Translations under genes and position numbers: made by a program
Notes under the pieces: model-generated
What the model saw: only the letters and a program-made list of their open reading frames with translations
Database searches by the model: none
What the model was told of the DNA's origin: nothing
Shown: positions 26,980 to 38,700 of the stretch, piece by piece
Numbering within the stretch: the first letter of the stretch is position 1
How the letters are laid out: every line of letters starts with the position of its first letter
DNA from: Amblyornis subalaris
Lineage: Eukaryota > Chordata > Aves > Passeriformes > Ptilonorhynchidae
Direction: 5' to 3'
DNA length: 64,000 bases
NCBI GenBank assembly: GCA_018881555.1
Contig: JACAXG010000018.1
Coordinates: 7,563,634-7,627,633 of the forward strand

Positions 26980-27200
26980 TTTAGTCTTATAATAGTTAAC
27001 TGTATCTTGAGACAAAACCCTATTAAATAAGAGAAAATATCCATAAGTTTAATGCGCGAATGCCTCAACACTTCTTGACATCTACATCAGTCGTCATTAA
27101 AATGAAAATGTGAACTATAATGACTGATATCCGCAAGACACGTGAAGCTGACTATTCTAAGATGCTTGGTGACAGTTTAAACTCGTCAAAGTGACACATG
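26980..27200. other. AT-rich stretch resembling conserved non-coding DNA
   Basis: Complex sequence combining TTAAT/ATTA cores with isolated CpGs (GCGCG near 27054, TCGTC near 27091, CACGTG near 27140, TCGTC near 27184). CpG retained in otherwise CpG-poor DNA can reflect constraint. This is suggestive only. Confidence 0.2.
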
Positions 27201-29661
27201 GGAACAGATCCAGACTAACAAGTCTCTGCCCAACGTCTTAGTGTAAATGTCAGCATGGAAGTAGAGTCCGTGAAAAAATGTTTTAAAAAGACTTTTTCCC
27301 CCTTTAAAAATCAATCATTAACCACTGTTTGCTGATAAGTCATGTTTTCCTTTCAAATAAAATCATAGCTGGTCATACCCAGCTATTCACTCGTTCTTAG
27401 AGGGATAAAGCCATACAAGCACATAAAAAACCCCCAAACCTAAGTTGCAAACATAGGTAAATACTGTACAGTGGGCTTTTTAAACAAGAAAAAAAACAAC
27501 TCTAGGGAAATCACAACCACATGGACAGCTCTGAAGTATTTCAAGTCACTGAACAGATAGACCACGATAAAGCAACAAAATGGGAATCTCCTTCAGTTTC
27601 CTCTCCTGATGCTGAACAGCACTCCTGACTGCAGTGGCATTATTTCTATGACAGTCAGTCCTGACAATGCAAGGCACTGCCAAAGTCACTCGGACAAATC
27701 CAGCAATCCATGGACAGTGCACCTGAAAGGTTTAGTGAATGAGAGAGGGGGTTTAATGTAGCCCCAGCACCAAAACCAACAACATCCAGCCTAGGACCCA
27801 GGCAGATCTGATGCTGGCTGGAGCCTGTGAAAGGCTTGAAATAAGAAGCAAAGTGAGACAGAAACATTCCAACCCACCCTACACGCCAGGATGCCTTTCC
27901 CCATGGAGATCCACCACCTCCAGGACATCCCAGCAGCCACCTCTTCCGCCAGAGGGAGGAGAGGGGTGGAGAGGCTGCAGGGAGGCCCCTGGTATGTCCT
28001 CCATCGTCCTTCTTCTCCCCACTCACCTCGAGTCAGAGCTCTGCACAGTTTAATTACAAACCACACACATGTGCAATTCTATTAGCCAGCCTAAAGCGCT
28101 GGCATTAGATAAGCTTGTGCTCTGAATCCAGTTACTAAGACACTGCCAACAAGCTCAGAGATTGGGAGCCTCTTTTCTATGCAGGTCCGTTTGGCCTGGA
28201 AATAGCATACATATAGACTGACTTGAGCTTAACAAAGAATGTTAATTCGGGTCAGTGAACTACCACTAATTGAATTCTAATAGATGTCACCATAACTCAA
28301 GTGCTCCAGCTCTCTCAGGCAAAATGGCAGCAGACTGAAGCAAGCACTTCTACAGCACTGGCGGAGAGAAAATCTGTCCTTCAACTGCTTGGTCTCTTCC
28401 CTTTCCAGTTTTAACTACTGCTCAGATGTAATAAAAAGCAAATGAGATGCTGGCTTGACAGCTCCCTCAAAAGATCTTCAAGAGCACATTTTAGTTTTTA
28501 AAGGTGATGCTCGCTCTTTCCAAAACTGAACAAACCTTGAGCTACTCCCTACACAGACATGGCTGCAAGGATTTCGAATACAGAACTAATAGACTTTAAA
28601 AGTGTAACACACTAGTTCCCAGACCCTCTTTCCAAGATCACTTATTTGAAACCCACTATTTTAAATTCTTTTTACTCAAAGCCAGCAACCCTGTGTTGGC
28701 TGGGAGCAGTAACCCCAAAGCACAATTTTTCCAAGACTTGTGGAATCTGGCAGCATGGGGATGCCACTGGGCAAGCTGCACACAGACAAACACCCAACCA
28801 GTAGGAAGAAGGGAAAAGGGAGTTTATTTTAGCTAAAGTAAGCTTAGCGTGATTCACACTAGCTTAGCCATGGCAAGGCTCCTTCTTACAAGGCTCATCT
28901 AAAAGTCAGAGATTTACGGTCAACAGACCATGAGGGTGCCGGTTCGTGCCTCAGTTAAGATGGAGCAGAGAACACAAGGTAAATTTTCCACCAGCTTGCA
29001 TCCTCTATAGTCACTCATCCCTGCGCAAAATGGATGTGAAACTGCTGCAGAAGAACAATGGTGGCAGTTTGCACAGCTACGAGCAGTGACACACAGGGCA
29101 GGCTGGTGGAAAATCAGTCCCTGTAAATTCTATCCTCTAGGCAGGTCTGTGGTAGCAGCTGGCCACACCGGCAATGCTCATCAAAAATATTAAGCAACTG
29201 CTGGACTCTAAATGTAAAAAAACTCCAAAACTGAGATGTTAAATTTGCTTTGTATGGTCATATGGGACAGACAGTTACACATCCCAGCACTTAGCTGGAC
29301 CTCAAGAGTGTAGGAGCTTCCCCTTGACAAATGAGCACAGAAAATACTTAAGTGGGTGGGAAGGGGAGAAGAGAACATCTATTTTATTTGCTGAGCAGAA
29401 AAGAAAAATCAAAACTAGCAGATTAAAGCTTCAAACAGGCATTGCAGAATCTTTTCAGAAAATTGTCCTTTCTCATTCCTCTGCCCTTTAGCCATATGTT
29501 ACCATGTGGCACTACAGAGAGAAACAAAGCAGAGAGGCAAATCTGACAAATGAATTCTCAATTTGGATCAGCAGGTAAAAGCACTAAGCCAATATTCAGT
29601 GGGACACACACACGCACACACAGACCACTGCTACAAAAAAGCCTTCCNGGTAGGACAAAGT
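27201..29661. other. Non-coding DNA
   Basis: Unique sequence. Frames at 27.65-28.09 kb overlap on both strands in a GC-richer block and show no domain. A short CA-rich run lies just before the LTR, near 29606-29621. Nothing else supported. Confidence 0.5.
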
Positions 29662-30758
29662 TGCGTGGGGTTCGCATGGCAAAGTTTTTTTGGGGGAGAG
29701 GGGGGTCTACAGGGGTGGCTGCCCTGAAAAGCAGCCAGAAGCTTCCGCCATGTCCAACAGAGCCAGTGCCGGCCAGCTCCAGGAGAGACCCTCTGCTGAC
29801 CAAAGCCAAGCCCATCAGCAACAGTGGTAGCACCTTTGGGATAACAGAGTTAAGAAGGGGGTAACAACTGTTGTGCAACAGCAATGGGAAGAGGAGTGAG
29901 AATGCCATGAGAGGAAGAGCTCTGCAGACACCCAGGTCAGTGAAGGAGGGGGAGGAGGTGCTCCAGGCACTGGAGCAGAGATTCCCCTGCAGGCCAGGGT
30001 GCAGACCATGGTGATGCAGCTGTGCCTTTGGAGATCCACAGGGGTGCAGAGATCCACCTGCAATCCCTGGAGGACCCCACAATGGAGCAGGTAGATGCCA
30101 AAGGAGGCTGTGACCCCATGGAAAGCCCATGCTGGAGCACGTTCTGGCAGGACATGTGGAACAGCGGAGACAACAGCTCATGCTGGAGCAAGTTTGTTGG
30201 CAGGACTTGTGACCCCCTAGAGGACCCATACAGAAGCAGCCTGTTCCTGAAGGACTGAACACCATGGAAGGGACCCAAGTTGAAACTTGGGTTGAATTTC
30301 AATCCAAGTTGAAAATTTGTGAAGAACTGCAGCCCAGAACATGGACAAGTTCATGGAGGACTCTTTCCCACAGGAGGGACCCCATGTTGGAGTAGGGAAG
30401 AGTGAGAGGAGTCCCCCCTGAAGAGGAAGGAGTAGAAGAGAAAAATGTCTCCCATTCCCTGCCCCCCTGCACCACTGTGGGGAGAAGGTAGAGAATCCGG
30501 GACTGAAGCTGACCCCAGGAAAAAATTGGGGAAAAGTTGATTTTAAGATTTGCTCTTTTTTCTCATTGTCCTGCTCTGACTTGTTTGGTAATAAACTAAG
30601 CTAATTTCCCCCATTTAGTCTGTTTTGCCTGTGACAGTAATTGGTGAGTGATTTCTACCTGTTCTTATCTAGACTCAGGAGTCTTTTGTTATATTTTCTC
30701 TTCCCTGTCCTAAGGAGGGTAGTGATACCTGGCATCCAGCCACAGTTAACCCACAACA
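29662..30758 (+). mobile_element. Solitary avian endogenous-retrovirus LTR, copy 1 (near complete)
   Basis: About 1.1 kb collinear with the element at 54988-55840, and matching an LTR family I recognise as very common in bird genomes (probably an ERVL-type LTR; the exact family name is not assigned). The order of parts is a TGC(G/A)TGGGG start with a CATGGCAA block, a purine-rich middle made of imperfect repeats built on 'GGAGCAG', an AATAAA signal at 30590-30595, a GT-rich tail and a CA-rich end. No second LTR or gag/pol/env remnant lies nearby, so it reads as a solo LTR. A clean 5-bp target duplication was not seen. A long antisense frame at 29558-30265 lies mostly within the LTR and is very likely an artefact. 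A local hairpin insertion sits at about 30268-30310. Confidence 0.85.
30590..30595 (+). terminator. LTR polyadenylation signal AATAAA
   Basis: Canonical hexamer in the 3' third of LTR copy 1, followed within about 60 bp by a TG-rich stretch, as expected at an R/U5 junction. It gives the element's orientation as +. Copy 2 has lost this part through its internal deletion. Confidence 0.6.
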
Positions 30759-31979
30759 AAAATAATGCCTGAAATGGCTCCAAGTCATTCTTAATTAGAG
30801 AGCCATCCTTTGATAAGACACATGCAACTGGTTGTCAGTCAGGGAATGACCTGCGCTTGCAGTTTTGCATCAGGGGTATCAGACATGGATCCTGCAAAGA
30901 CTGGTTCCCCAGAGAGCAGGACAAGCACACTGCACACACCAGGCCCCTCCAAGTCACACACTCATTAGCATCTGTCCCTCTGGAGATCACCTTAGCACCT
31001 TAGTGTTAGGGCTGGCAAGCACTGAGAGCACAGATCCCCCCATCCCATGGGGAACACTGTGCCACTGGCCACTCTGTGATGACATGGGACCATCAGAAAA
31101 TAACATTGCATCGGCTTCTAAGGACCCTACACACAACCTGCAATGTGTCTCCATTGTGAGACACACATATATCAACAAGTGAGTAAATTCAAACCCTGTG
31201 TCCACCTTCATAATATTGCCTAGAGTCAGCAGGACAGAGAGACCAAATAAAAAACACTATTTTCCCAAATTCTGCTGTACCTTTGTGAAACGCCACCAAT
31301 TAAAAGTATATCCACTGGAAAACACGGACATGGTGAGCAACACCAGAGCCATTACAGAAACTAACCCTGGCCTTTCCTACACTGTTACCTGTCTTGTGTT
31401 TTTAATCCCATACCCATCTTGTTCTTCTACTATGTTATTATGTTATCACTTATGTTTTCCATCTTCTTCATGTCTCCCTTTAGGCCAGATCCCACAACCA
31501 TCAGTTCAAGTGTCTTCCCTTCCCATCACCCATTTCATACACCCTCCAGTTAAACTTCCCTATCCATGTGAAAATGAATAGCCCTCAACTAACTGCATAT
31601 AATGTTATATACTTTTTAATAAATAGGTCGTTTGTATTTGTTTATTCCAGTAAAAAAACCCACAGCTCTTCTCAACTGTCTCACACAACGAGCTCTCTTG
31701 CAGCCAGTGTCCACCATGAGTCAGTGGGCTCATCTCTGCATTACTGCAGTAAAGACAGATGTAAAACCGAGATCTCGATCATCTGCAGCTTAAAAAAAAA
31801 GCTCTGGCAGTTTTCATCAGAGGAACAGTTTTAAGCAGCCCTGCTGCACAAATGCTGGCTTCCGTTAACTTTTACTGCCATTTCAAGGGGACCTGTAATA
31901 TTTTGTCCTGAACTGTTACACATCACTGCAGAGTTCAGCTGAATAGCTGTCATATCCTGCACCAACACAGGAGGTTTCT
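30759..31979. other. Non-coding DNA
   Basis: Unique sequence between the LTR and the old repeat cluster. Frames at 30865-31182, 31198-31581 and 31568-31834 on the + strand overlap - strand frames and show no recognisable domain. Confidence 0.45.
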
Positions 31980-32100
31980 CCGTGGAGAATAAAGTAATCC
32001 TTATGTGTAGTTTCTGTATTAATTTATTTAATTTGTAAAGTTCTTTGGGACTCTGTAAGATGAAAGAAGCTACATAAATGTAAAATATATCACCATTACT
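31980..32100 (+). mobile_element. Ancient SINE/LINE tail, MIR/L2-like
   Basis: The block at 32035-32090 (AAAGTTCTTTGGGA, then AAGAAGCTACATAAATGTAAA) follows the conserved tail pattern of old amniote interspersed repeats, in which a 'TTTGGGA' block is followed by 'GCTATATAAATGTAAA'. This pattern is common to MIR/L2-type and related tails. The body is too decayed to assign a family. It is an immobile fossil. Confidence 0.4.
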
Positions 32101-32149
32101 GCTGTTTTCTAACCAGCATCTTCCATTATGTACTTGGTATTTTTCTCCC

Positions 32150-32400
32150 ATAGTGTATGACCTTGTATTTTATCTAAATTAAATCTCATCTTGTTAATTT
32201 TTGCACAGTTCTTTAAACTCTCAATATCCTTTTGTTATCTCTCTCTCTCTGCCTTCCACTGTGTTTATGATCCCTCTTAATTTGGCATCATCTGCAAATT
32301 GTATTGCTCTATATATTGTTTAGGAAAGTATTAAACAATATTGTGATCAGCCCTGACCCTTGTGAAACCTCTCCCGATATTTTTCCTAAATGGACATTGT
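32150..32400. repeat. Ancient amniote dispersed repeat fragment, family unassigned
   Basis: This contains the phrase pattern 'TTGGCATCATCTGCAAATT', then about 60 bp later an 'ATTAAACAATATTG' block, then 'TGACCCTTGTGAAAC'. I recognise this order from old interspersed repeats shared by reptiles, birds and mammals. It also holds a short CT microsatellite at about 32240-32250. The repeat family name and orientation are not certain. Confidence 0.45.
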
Positions 32401-32404
32401 AACA

Positions 32405-32590
32405 TTTATAATTAGGTACAAGAGGACACAAGAAGAAGTAACAGACAGCAATTAAGGAAAGGAAAATACAAGCTATCAGTAAAAACTCTGACAGTGAAAT
32501 CTGTCAGAATGTACAATAGCTTCCCAAAGCAAGTGTTGAAAATCCCAATACTTACTAAAAACCACATTAATAGTAAATAAAACACTAAAT
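32405..32590 (+). mobile_element. Decayed CR1/L3-like LINE 3' end
   Basis: The collinear blocks are a GGAAAATACAAGCTA stretch, an AAAAACTCTGACAGTGA stretch, GTACAATAGCTTCCCAAAG, and a TAAATAAAACACTA stretch. They follow the 3'-terminal region of old CR1/L3 LINEs ('...gacattaggaaaaactttctgacagt...aatggcttccc...ggataaaacact'). It is highly diverged and 5'-truncated, as is usual for this superfamily. Confidence 0.5.
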
Positions 32591-32941
32591 AATAATAACA
32601 CTTAGCACTTGGTGTATATACTGCTTGACATGTTCAAGCCTATTCACCAAAAATAGCTAGTCTGGGGAAATGGTGAAAATTCTAGAAGACAAAGCACCCA
32701 AGTATATTTTCTTTTCCTTTTTGCATATGTAACAGCCTCTCCCCAACCAGCGTGACTCAGGGACAAAGCATTCCTGCAAATAAACCTGCGCTACCAAGGG
32801 GATACGTGTATGCCTGAGAAGAGGACGGGATGACCTAGCACTTTTCATTTTCTCTGTTGCTGTACCATACACATCCCACTATACACACTCTATGGGATAA
32901 GCTCTCCGTCACCAAAACCCACCTTTACAAATTCCTGTTCT
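32591..32941. other. Non-coding DNA
   Basis: AT-rich unique DNA after the repeat cluster. One 71-codon - strand frame without features. Nothing else supported. Confidence 0.45.
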
Positions 32942-32994
32942 CCTGAATGTTTTTTTATTCTTTTTCTTTCTCTTTTTTTTTTTTTTTTTTTTTT
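32942..32994. repeat. T-rich low-complexity tract ending in 22 T
   Basis: T runs interrupted by single C or A residues end in an unbroken T run at 32973-32994. On the - strand this would be a poly(A) stretch, but no AATAAA lies at the expected position on that strand, so a retroposed mRNA is not supported. Confidence 0.85.
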
Positions 32995-35984
32995 GATACA
33001 ATAAACATAGAGGGTAATTTCAACCTGCTGGCAAAAGATAGGACTAAATCCCTTGTGAAGTCAGCCTTGAGAATCGACATTTTGAGACTCAACAACTGCC
33101 AGGAAGACTCCTCTCAAAAGTGTTAGTTAATCCATTCATTCTCTCCAGCCAGCGAGGAAAGAATGAAAGCAGGGCAAGTCTCAAACCTGTGCCTGTATTC
33201 AGGAGAGGTCTNGGGACCAAATCCATTGGGATGAAGGGAACTCTGAGCCTGCTAATGGATACACTGCACCAACACTTGGTCCCTCCTATGCTTTGACTAA
33301 AGCAATTAAGGGAGATCTTGGAATAAAGGTACCTGATAGCCACTCAGAAGCATAAAGATTTCTGTATAGCATCTTGCAGAGGTGGATGAGTACTCTTATA
33401 TCTCTGCCCTTCTACCCGAGATGATCATCTTGTTCCAGAGCAGCAACAATCCCAGAAAGCACAGCCATCACCCACATGATCCACCAGCCAGTCTGCATAT
33501 ACACTCAGGAGAGACAACCAGCCCTTTAAATTAANTTCTCACTCCCATATTCTGGAAACAGTTGGAAAGAGCAGTACNCCACCTCAACAGAAGTCTGTCA
33601 TTTCGTTAGACAATATTTCAGTTATCTCACTTCCTACTCCACCACAGCTTTTGGCTTGGNAGTGCAAGCAACTCAGATGCTCCACCAACCCACGGCCAGT
33701 TTAGAATATGATGAAGATTAAGTGTATTACTAGCCTAACCCATCTCCACTTGATTGCTGGCATGCTTAAAATTAAGCATACGGCCCAGTGTTTGCCACTG
33801 CTCTCAGATTCCTGAAAGCTCACAGCCCAAGCACTTACTCTCTCCATAAGTTATGGCAGCCACTTGGTGGCTTGATTCATATGTTGCACTATGTGATATC
33901 AATGGACTTTATTTCTGGCTCTTACTAGAAAAATCTGTTCCACAAATAAGTAAAACTGTAGCAAAAAGTGTTATGTATTCCCAGTCCTTTCAAAGATTTA
34001 GTAATAAATATCTGTAAAGCAGGATTTATGCTCTAGGTGTGGTTATGCAGATACACAAAAATAAGCAGGATACAGGTGGTAACAGAGAGACCTACAACCA
34101 CAGCATGAAGAGCAAAGGGAAGAAAAAAAGGAGAGCCTAGCATGGGACAAAGCTATATACCGGTATGGTTTGGATGATTAAAGAAGAGAAAGGACACTGA
34201 ATACTTCAAGAACTATCAATCTCACATGAAAAAAAAGAAAAAAAAAAGTAAGGTCTGGAGTCATGTTCTNACTTCTACAGCCAGGGAAAATGTGCACAAA
34301 GCACTCCAAAAATGGGCAAAAGAGGGGATGTAAAGATGGTTGGTCCAGGCATTCTGATGGAAGAATAAAGCTAGGAAGTGGTGGAACTAAAAGGCAGGGA
34401 CAAAAAGCTGAAAAGCTGAACAGCTGAAAAAGAGAAATATTTTGAGGAATGCCACTGACCTATTATGCTGCTCAGCACTCCTTGTAAACTGTCTTTGCTA
34501 AAACAGGGTTGGCAGAAACATACACCATTCAACCCTAGACACTACAGGCACCCAAGTGACAGCAGATGAACANTTGTGCTTTCTGAAGCCACATTATATT
34601 TTGATTTCCAGAGAATGAACTGAGATATGGAAGATGTCGGTGCTCTGGAAGACTGATATGAACAGCCGCAGCCATCCAACCTCACTGACCTCTCCTGCTG
34701 GAGTTCATGTGGGGTGAGAAATAGGTCCTGGTCATTGAAGAAAGAGGACAGTTGTCATGACATCTTGAAATCTTGCTGTCCTTGCAAGGCTGTAAGGCTG
34801 GGCTAGGCATAACGAAAGGGTGCAATGCCTTTTCTGCAGCAGAAACCAAGCCAACAAATTCCAGGTGGTGGTTACACTTACAGNTCTTTTGCAATTCTTA
34901 CAGTGCTGCCATCTTGTGTTTCCACCTGTGCCTCCCCACCTAAACCCCAGCTTTATTTAATTCTGAATAGCTTTTCTACCCAGTCATGTAACAGGCACTG
35001 CAAATGTCTCAGAAGCCACTTACTCCGCAAGTCTTTTAAAAAGAAGACATTTTTTTCACTTCCATATATTACCTCAGGTTCCCTAGAAGTATATGTGATA
35101 AATGTGCTGAATTTAAGAACTAATGCCACATTAGAAGGCATTGATTTTCTCTACAGTAAGATGAGCGTCTTCAGGAGCTGTATGGAGGTAGTGAACGGAG
35201 CAGACACAGCACGATTCTGGCGAGGCAGAGCATTTGGGGAATTGCTCCCACAATAGGAAAAATTTGTTTTAATTAGGTTGGTTGGTGGTTCCCAAAGCAA
35301 CGTGCTGTGAGTGGGAAGGAGAAATGAGGATGGGACTGTAAACAGCTTGTTGTGCTCTCAGCANCTGAGTCACAGCACGGAGAGAGAACTTGTGCTCCTG
35401 GCTCGGCTGCCAAAAGTCTTAGGAGTGTGAGGAGGGGCAAGGGAGGTGATGCGTAGAAGTCCTTTCCCTTTTACTTTACTCCTGAATTGCTTATAAAAGC
35501 ATATGAGGTTTTGCTCTCCTGGACAAGGGAAAAGATTCAAGGAAGAAGATAATGACGAGCAATTAGGGCAGCAAAAATATCCAAGAACAAAACTGACCAA
35601 AAATAATAAAATTAAAAAGTGAGAGAGATTTTGTCATTCTGTCTTAAATTATGTTGAGGAGGCTGAACTCAATTTTATTGAGAAATCAATTCTAATTTGG
35701 CACTCCACATGCTATCTGGCAGAGGACACAGGTAACATTCTCCATTGAAATCTGCCAGCTAATTTACTTCTGCTGACTTTACACTAGCAAACAGAAGCAG
35801 GAAAAAATCGTGTCGTAGGGATGACATTTCCCACTAAATATCTCATACTAATATGCATTCTAAGTCCTCCTACGCTTGCTTTAGAAACCCATCACCTTGC
35901 AGAGGGAGACAACAAGTAATAAAAACCTCCCCTGGAGAAAATGGTCTGAGCACTTGGCTAAAGGTCCAGCACATATCCTGCCGA
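32995..35984. other. Non-coding DNA with a cluster of single ambiguous bases
   Basis: Unique DNA. Eight isolated N characters lie between 33212 and 35364, denser than elsewhere in the window. A 143-codon + frame (34825-35256) contains one of the Ns and shows no domain. The purine-rich stretch at 34226-34250 is A-rich low-complexity. No gene supported. Confidence 0.45.
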
Positions 35985-36125
35985 CTGGGCTCGCATGTCA
36001 TAAGTTTAGCTGGAAGGAAGGGCTTGGGGACAGATCAGCTGCTGTAGGAGTTCAGCATCATCTGTCCTCCAATTAAACTGACCATGGAAGTCCAGTACCA
36101 GCAACTTTTACAGACACTACGTCCT
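35985..36125 (+). repeat. Unassigned dispersed repeat, copy A
   Basis: Collinear with 38965-39125 in the same orientation. Two blocks match: TTTAGCTGGAAGGAAGG at 36005-36021, and a 31-base block at 36062-36092 that differs at only three positions from 39051-39081. The spacing between blocks differs by about 8 bp. I do not recognise the family. Strand is given only to state that both copies agree. Confidence 0.6.
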
Positions 36126-37179
36126 GCTATTGATTGTGAAAAGGCAAAAAAAGCTTTTAAAGGATTGTGAATTATTGACGAAAATGTGTCCGTAGATATT
36201 TCAGAAATGTACTGCATAAAATTTATCATGGGTTACGTGTCTGGGAGCACAAAATGTTGCTGTTTAATGCTATGCTTTACTGACCTTTAAGCAGTGGCAG
36301 CTATCCTAACTGTATTCACAGCTTCTGTGTATTCACTCAGCATTTATATAAAATATCATTTATTTTTACGAGGTTTGTGCCACTGAAAATTTTACTTGCA
36401 CTGAGAAAACTATTGCTGAGTGGGTTGTTCATAGCATTGTTTCCAAACATCAATATAAACAAGAGGTGTGATGTTCTCAACCTGCATGCTTAGTAGCACC
36501 TCCTTAGTTTATTTTCTGAAGTAATTCTTACATGTGGACAGAATTAAAAAGAAAGGGGAAAAAAGGAAAAAGAAAACATTTTCATTCTTTTGATTTCTTA
36601 TTGCCTTTACTTTTGCTTCTAATGAAACCCGAGCAATCCTGGCACAANTGCATTTTCTTTTTCAGGAAAGGTTTCTGTCTTCTGTTAAGTAATATCCATA
36701 CAAAAGTCCCAAATTTAGAAGTGCACAATGACTTACATTTCCTCACTCCATTTATAAACCAGGTTCAGTGCTCCATAAGGACCCGATTTCATCCCCTCCC
36801 TCTCAGTAACATTCTTTAAGTCTTTACAAAGATCCATTTTCCCTTTCTTATTCCCAGAAGCCTGCTAAAACTAGGGCAAGATGGCCTAAAATTACTATTT
36901 TCCTCAAAGTCCCAGAAAACCTAAGGCCACTGGCACCTCCCCTGTCCAGCAAAGCTATAGCTGGATGAGATGCACAGCAGTGATGCTGGGAGCACTCAGG
37001 CACCCCTCCACCTCTGGAGAACCTCTGCCTCGTCCATTCAAAGACATGCTCCCACTTATTCTCAAGACCCGGTTTATCAGGAAGCTATGGACTTTTGACC
37101 CAAGCAGGAATTTCATGCCTCCAGAAACCTGATGCTGTAAAGGCTGAACTTTGCCTCTGAGAAAAGAAATAGGGTAAAA
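36126..37179. other. Non-coding DNA
   Basis: AT-rich unique DNA, purine-rich at 36538-36575 (runs of AAAAGG type). The short frames are uninformative. Nothing else supported. Confidence 0.45.
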
Positions 37180-37700
37180 AATGAATGTAACGACATTGTT
37201 CTAAATAATTGATGTTGCAATCTCATGCCATTTCCTTTTGTATCACTGCAATCTTCTTAAAAAAATATTCTCAAGCTGTTTATTATAGCAATAACTATAA
37301 TTTTTCCCTCTCTTTTAGCAACAATGCTTTACCCATAATGTCGCCTACCGATAATGTATTAAAGATATAAATAAAGTAACACAGTATAGGTGGTACAGCA
37401 GCATATAGGTTATTAACCAGCCAAATAAAATGTGGTTTAGAGCTGGATTAGCTAGAGCTGAATATTTGAGTGCCTGTTGTCTTTTGATTTATCCATTGTC
37501 GGCTTTCTGTCTATCTCTATCTGTATTTGCTTTGACATTACGACAATGCTGTGAATAAAACCTAAACACATTCGCACTTTTCTTTTATTCACCTCACCAG
37601 GAGGAAGAAAGGAGATGAAACAAACAGCTTTGAATGACCAGAATACAGAAATCCAGTCCCCAAATTTAAACACCCTCTTGTCTCTCAGTTTTTGTCATAG
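37180..37700. other. Enhancer-like tract with three SOX-type cores
   Basis: Complex AT-rich DNA holding CATTGT at 37194-37199, CATTGT at 37494-37499 and its complement ACAATG at 37543-37548, plus several ATAAA/TTTATT and TAAT cores. Retained CpGs sit inside the motif neighbourhoods (CGACATTGTT, CGACAATG). SOX HMG factors bind CATTGT-type sites. This sequence character, not alignment, is the basis for calling it a candidate regulatory element. Confidence 0.3.
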
Positions 37701-38199
37701 CTCTGAAGTTTTTCCAGAAAGCTGTAATTTCCTTAAATATAAAAATCCATTTAAAAAATTTCTCTGTCTCTTCTAGGATGGACTAAAAATAACCTGAGTG
37801 CAATTATTACCCTCTAACCTCTAGCTTTGGTTCAACCGCACATGCTACCTCAGGAAAACGGCCAGCAGCAATCAGCGCCGTTATTTGTACGACAGCAGCA
37901 TCTCTAAACCCTTGCCAAGGGTAAGTTCCAGTGAGGTAATTTCTTACAAGTCTAATGTAACAGATAGGCCCCATCTCAAAGATTTTAAATGGAAAAGAGA
38001 TTTTCGCAGGTTTATGCCCACATTTCAACCTAAGCAGGGAAGCACGCCCAGCTGATTAGGATGAGAGCATTCACAAGCCCTCCACTCAGCCTACGTGACC
38101 AGTATTTGTAGGATTAGCTCCCTGAAATGCTGCGAACGGCTCCTCCTTCACGTGGCAGTGCAGGCTGCCTGGCAAGGGTCCCCACCTGGAGACACTATA
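37701..38199. other. Non-coding DNA, slightly CpG-richer around 37.85-37.92 kb
   Basis: Transitional sequence. The region around 37837-37912 keeps several CpGs (ACCGCAC, AACGGCC, CAGCGCCGTT, TACGAC) in otherwise CpG-poor DNA. The 73-codon - strand frame across it has no domain that I recognise. Confidence 0.4.
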
Positions 38200-38700
38200 C
38201 CCATTAAATTTTTGTATCTGCAATACTGAAGTGTATTTTAAGACAAATGCTGTTCTAATTTGCTGTAGGCACTAAAGACCAACATGCATTTCAGTGGAGA
38301 AAGTTATATGTTTTAATTGGTTTATGAAGACAAAGCATATGCCATGACACAGTTAAATGATTAACAGATTCCTACGAATGCCTTTGGCATAGAATATCTA
38401 TACATTCATTAGCTGGAACAATTCATCTTCTTGATAAAACTAAAATTAGTTATACAGCAGGTTTACTTTTTATGATTAATAAATGATAAAAATCTAAATT
38501 ATCCACCTGAAATTACTGTTTTCTTAGCTATTAATCTCACATTTATCAGCTCCTATAATTCATGTTATTAGTTGAAAAATCTATTTCCCAAATATTTTTA
38601 ATTTCCTACAAAAAATCAAAACATGGAATATGAAGTTTTACCTCCTTCGTTACATTATTTTGAAATTAATTCTATATCAGGATATAAAAATAAGCACTAT
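38200..38700. other. Homeodomain-motif-rich AT tract, candidate conserved element
   Basis: About 500 bp of complex, extremely AT-rich DNA dense in TAAT/ATTA cores, including TTTTAATTGG at 38311-38320 and a TGATTAATAAATGATAAA-type block near 38472-38489. It is not simple repeat and has almost no CpG. Such tracts are typical of deeply conserved vertebrate enhancers. Conservation is untested. Confidence 0.3.

Noticed and set aside
28930..28960. tRNA/SINE B-box-like GCCGGTTCGTGCCTC
   Set aside because: No matching A box at the required distance and no cloverleaf pairing; no repeat body around it.
29558..30265. 235-codon antisense open frame, with similar frames at 55125-55593
   Set aside because: It lies mostly inside an LTR on the opposite strand, recurs in the second LTR copy, contains an ambiguous base and has no protein motif; it follows from the GC-rich repeat composition.
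32942..32994. Poly(T) tract as tail of a - strand processed pseudogene
   Set aside because: No polyadenylation signal at the right distance on the - strand and no gene-like body; processed pseudogenes are rare in birds.
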